NCBI GenBank assembly: GCA_041394285.1
Contig: JAWKIL010000025.1
Coordinates: 1 to 64,000, forward strand
From: CADEDH01 sp041394285
Lineage (GTDB): Bacteria; Actinomycetota; Acidimicrobiia; Acidimicrobiales; SZUA-35
DNA length: 64,000 bases
Reading direction: 5' to 3'
Shown: piece by piece, positions 63,667 through 64,000 of the stretch
Position numbering within the stretch: the first letter of the stretch is position 1
Layout: the number at the start of each line of letters is the position of its first letter
Notes under the pieces: model-generated
What the model was told of the DNA's origin: nothing
Seen by the model: only the letters and a program-made list of their open reading frames with translations
The model's database searches: none
Translations under genes and position numbers: made by a program

Positions 63667-64000
63667 CTAGTCGACGGAGGGAGCGACACCTTCGATGGCG
63701 GCCCGGCGCTCGGCGACGGCCACGGCCGCCGCCTTCTCGCCGTTCTCGATCGCCTCCAGGAGGTGCATCGAGATGTCGGCCACCTTCACCGAGCCTTCCT
63801 CCACCCCGTGACCCTTCACGCCGTCGTCCATCATCACGTAACAGAACGGACAGGCGGTGGCGACCCGGTTGGCGCCGGTGGCGATCAGCTCCCGCGAACG
63901 CTCGTCGTTCACCTTGGTGCCGATCGTCTCCTCCATCCACATCCGGGCCCCGCCGGCGCCACAGCACATGCCCTTGGTGCCGTTGCGGCCGGCCTCGATG
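63667..64000 (-). CDS. (Fe-S)-binding protein, CCG-domain C-terminus (partial)
   Basis: The frame runs off the right edge. The visible 111 residues read RNGTKGMCCGAGGARMWMEE, then ANRVATACPFCYVMMDDGVKG and an Ala/Glu-rich tail. CCGAGG with the later CPFC is the second CCG cysteine motif of HdrB-like and actinobacterial iron-sulfur oxidoreductases, which bind a non-cubane 4Fe-4S cluster. The membrane and 4Fe-4S ferredoxin parts expected upstream lie outside the window. Terminated by the hairpin at 63614. Confidence 0.88.
   Translation of the reverse strand, partial: IEAGRNGTKGMCCGAGGARMWMEETIGTKVNDERSRELIATGANRVATACPFCYVMMDDGVKGHGVEEGSVKVADISMHLLEAIENGEKAAAVAVAERRAAIEGVAPSVD

Overview
The window is a 64 kb piece of a very GC-rich chromosome from an actinobacterium. 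The strong G/C bias at third codon positions, GTG starts, a conservon (cvnABCD), an F420-type luciferase-like oxidoreductase, several type III CoA-transferases and PPOX/NIPSNAP-type small proteins fit Actinomycetota. The overall flavour (many acyl-CoA and amidohydrolase genes, few transporters) suggests the Acidimicrobiia, but that is inference. There are no phage, transposon, CRISPR or rRNA genes. One tRNA-Gly(CCC) is present.

Layout. 1-8.4 kb: a catabolic run with a flavin monooxygenase, a methyltransferase, a MetE-like protein, a P450, two CoA-transferase/racemase-family proteins and an enoyl-CoA hydratase. 8.4-11.6 kb: a flavoprotein, a SNF2 helicase and a SnoaL-like protein on the minus strand. 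11.6-14.5 kb: a sulfur operon (persulfide dioxygenase-rhodanese fusion, TauE/SafE exporter, rhodanese lipoprotein) with a readable promoter. 14.5-22.8 kb: a DUF4214/LytM secreted protein, an LLM oxidoreductase, acetyl-CoA hydrolase/transferase, double UspA, amidohydrolase, a tandem RidA protein and a MaoC-like dehydratase. 22.9-26.4 kb: a large fused indolepyruvate:ferredoxin oxidoreductase. 26.5-27.5 kb: a PIN/RHH toxin-antitoxin pair with a clear palindromic operator and a frameshifted gene remnant. 27.7-31.9 kb: D-aminoacylase, two exported proteins and another CoA-transferase. 32-36.4 kb: the conservon. 36.5-39.6 kb: amidohydrolase, SH3-like lipoprotein, SDR. 39.7-43.7 kb: a compact glycan locus whose first gene fuses a Gfo/Idh/MocA oxidoreductase to a DesII-like radical SAM enzyme, followed by an initiating sugar-phosphate transferase and a WecG/TagA glycosyltransferase. 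43.8-54.9 kb: TauD dioxygenase, NIPSNAP, DUF427, PEP-utilising enzyme, FMN reductase, DUF3179 lipoprotein, DUF4214-GH3 glycosidase, ZIP-like transporter, small membrane proteins and a methyltransferase. 55-57.6 kb: a decaying stretch (LuxR, SDR and PPOX fragments, a frameshifted membrane protein) beside tRNA-Gly, with one intact MetE-like gene. 57.8-64 kb: two uncharacterised proteins, dCTP deaminase, an exported protein, and an AmmeMemoRadiSam set whose radical SAM gene carries an internal deletion with frameshift, then the end of a CCG-domain Fe-S protein.

The most novel candidate is the fusion at 39663-42215. DesII-type deamination gives a 3-keto-4,6-dideoxy sugar nucleotide, and Gfo/Idh enzymes are known to reduce such C3 ketones, so one polypeptide could carry out both steps of a 4-deoxysugar pathway for a surface glycan. 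Other structural themes are TAnnnT motifs 6-8 bases before many start codons (leaderless transcription), long GC palindromes without U-tracts between convergent genes, and several intergenic minisatellites.
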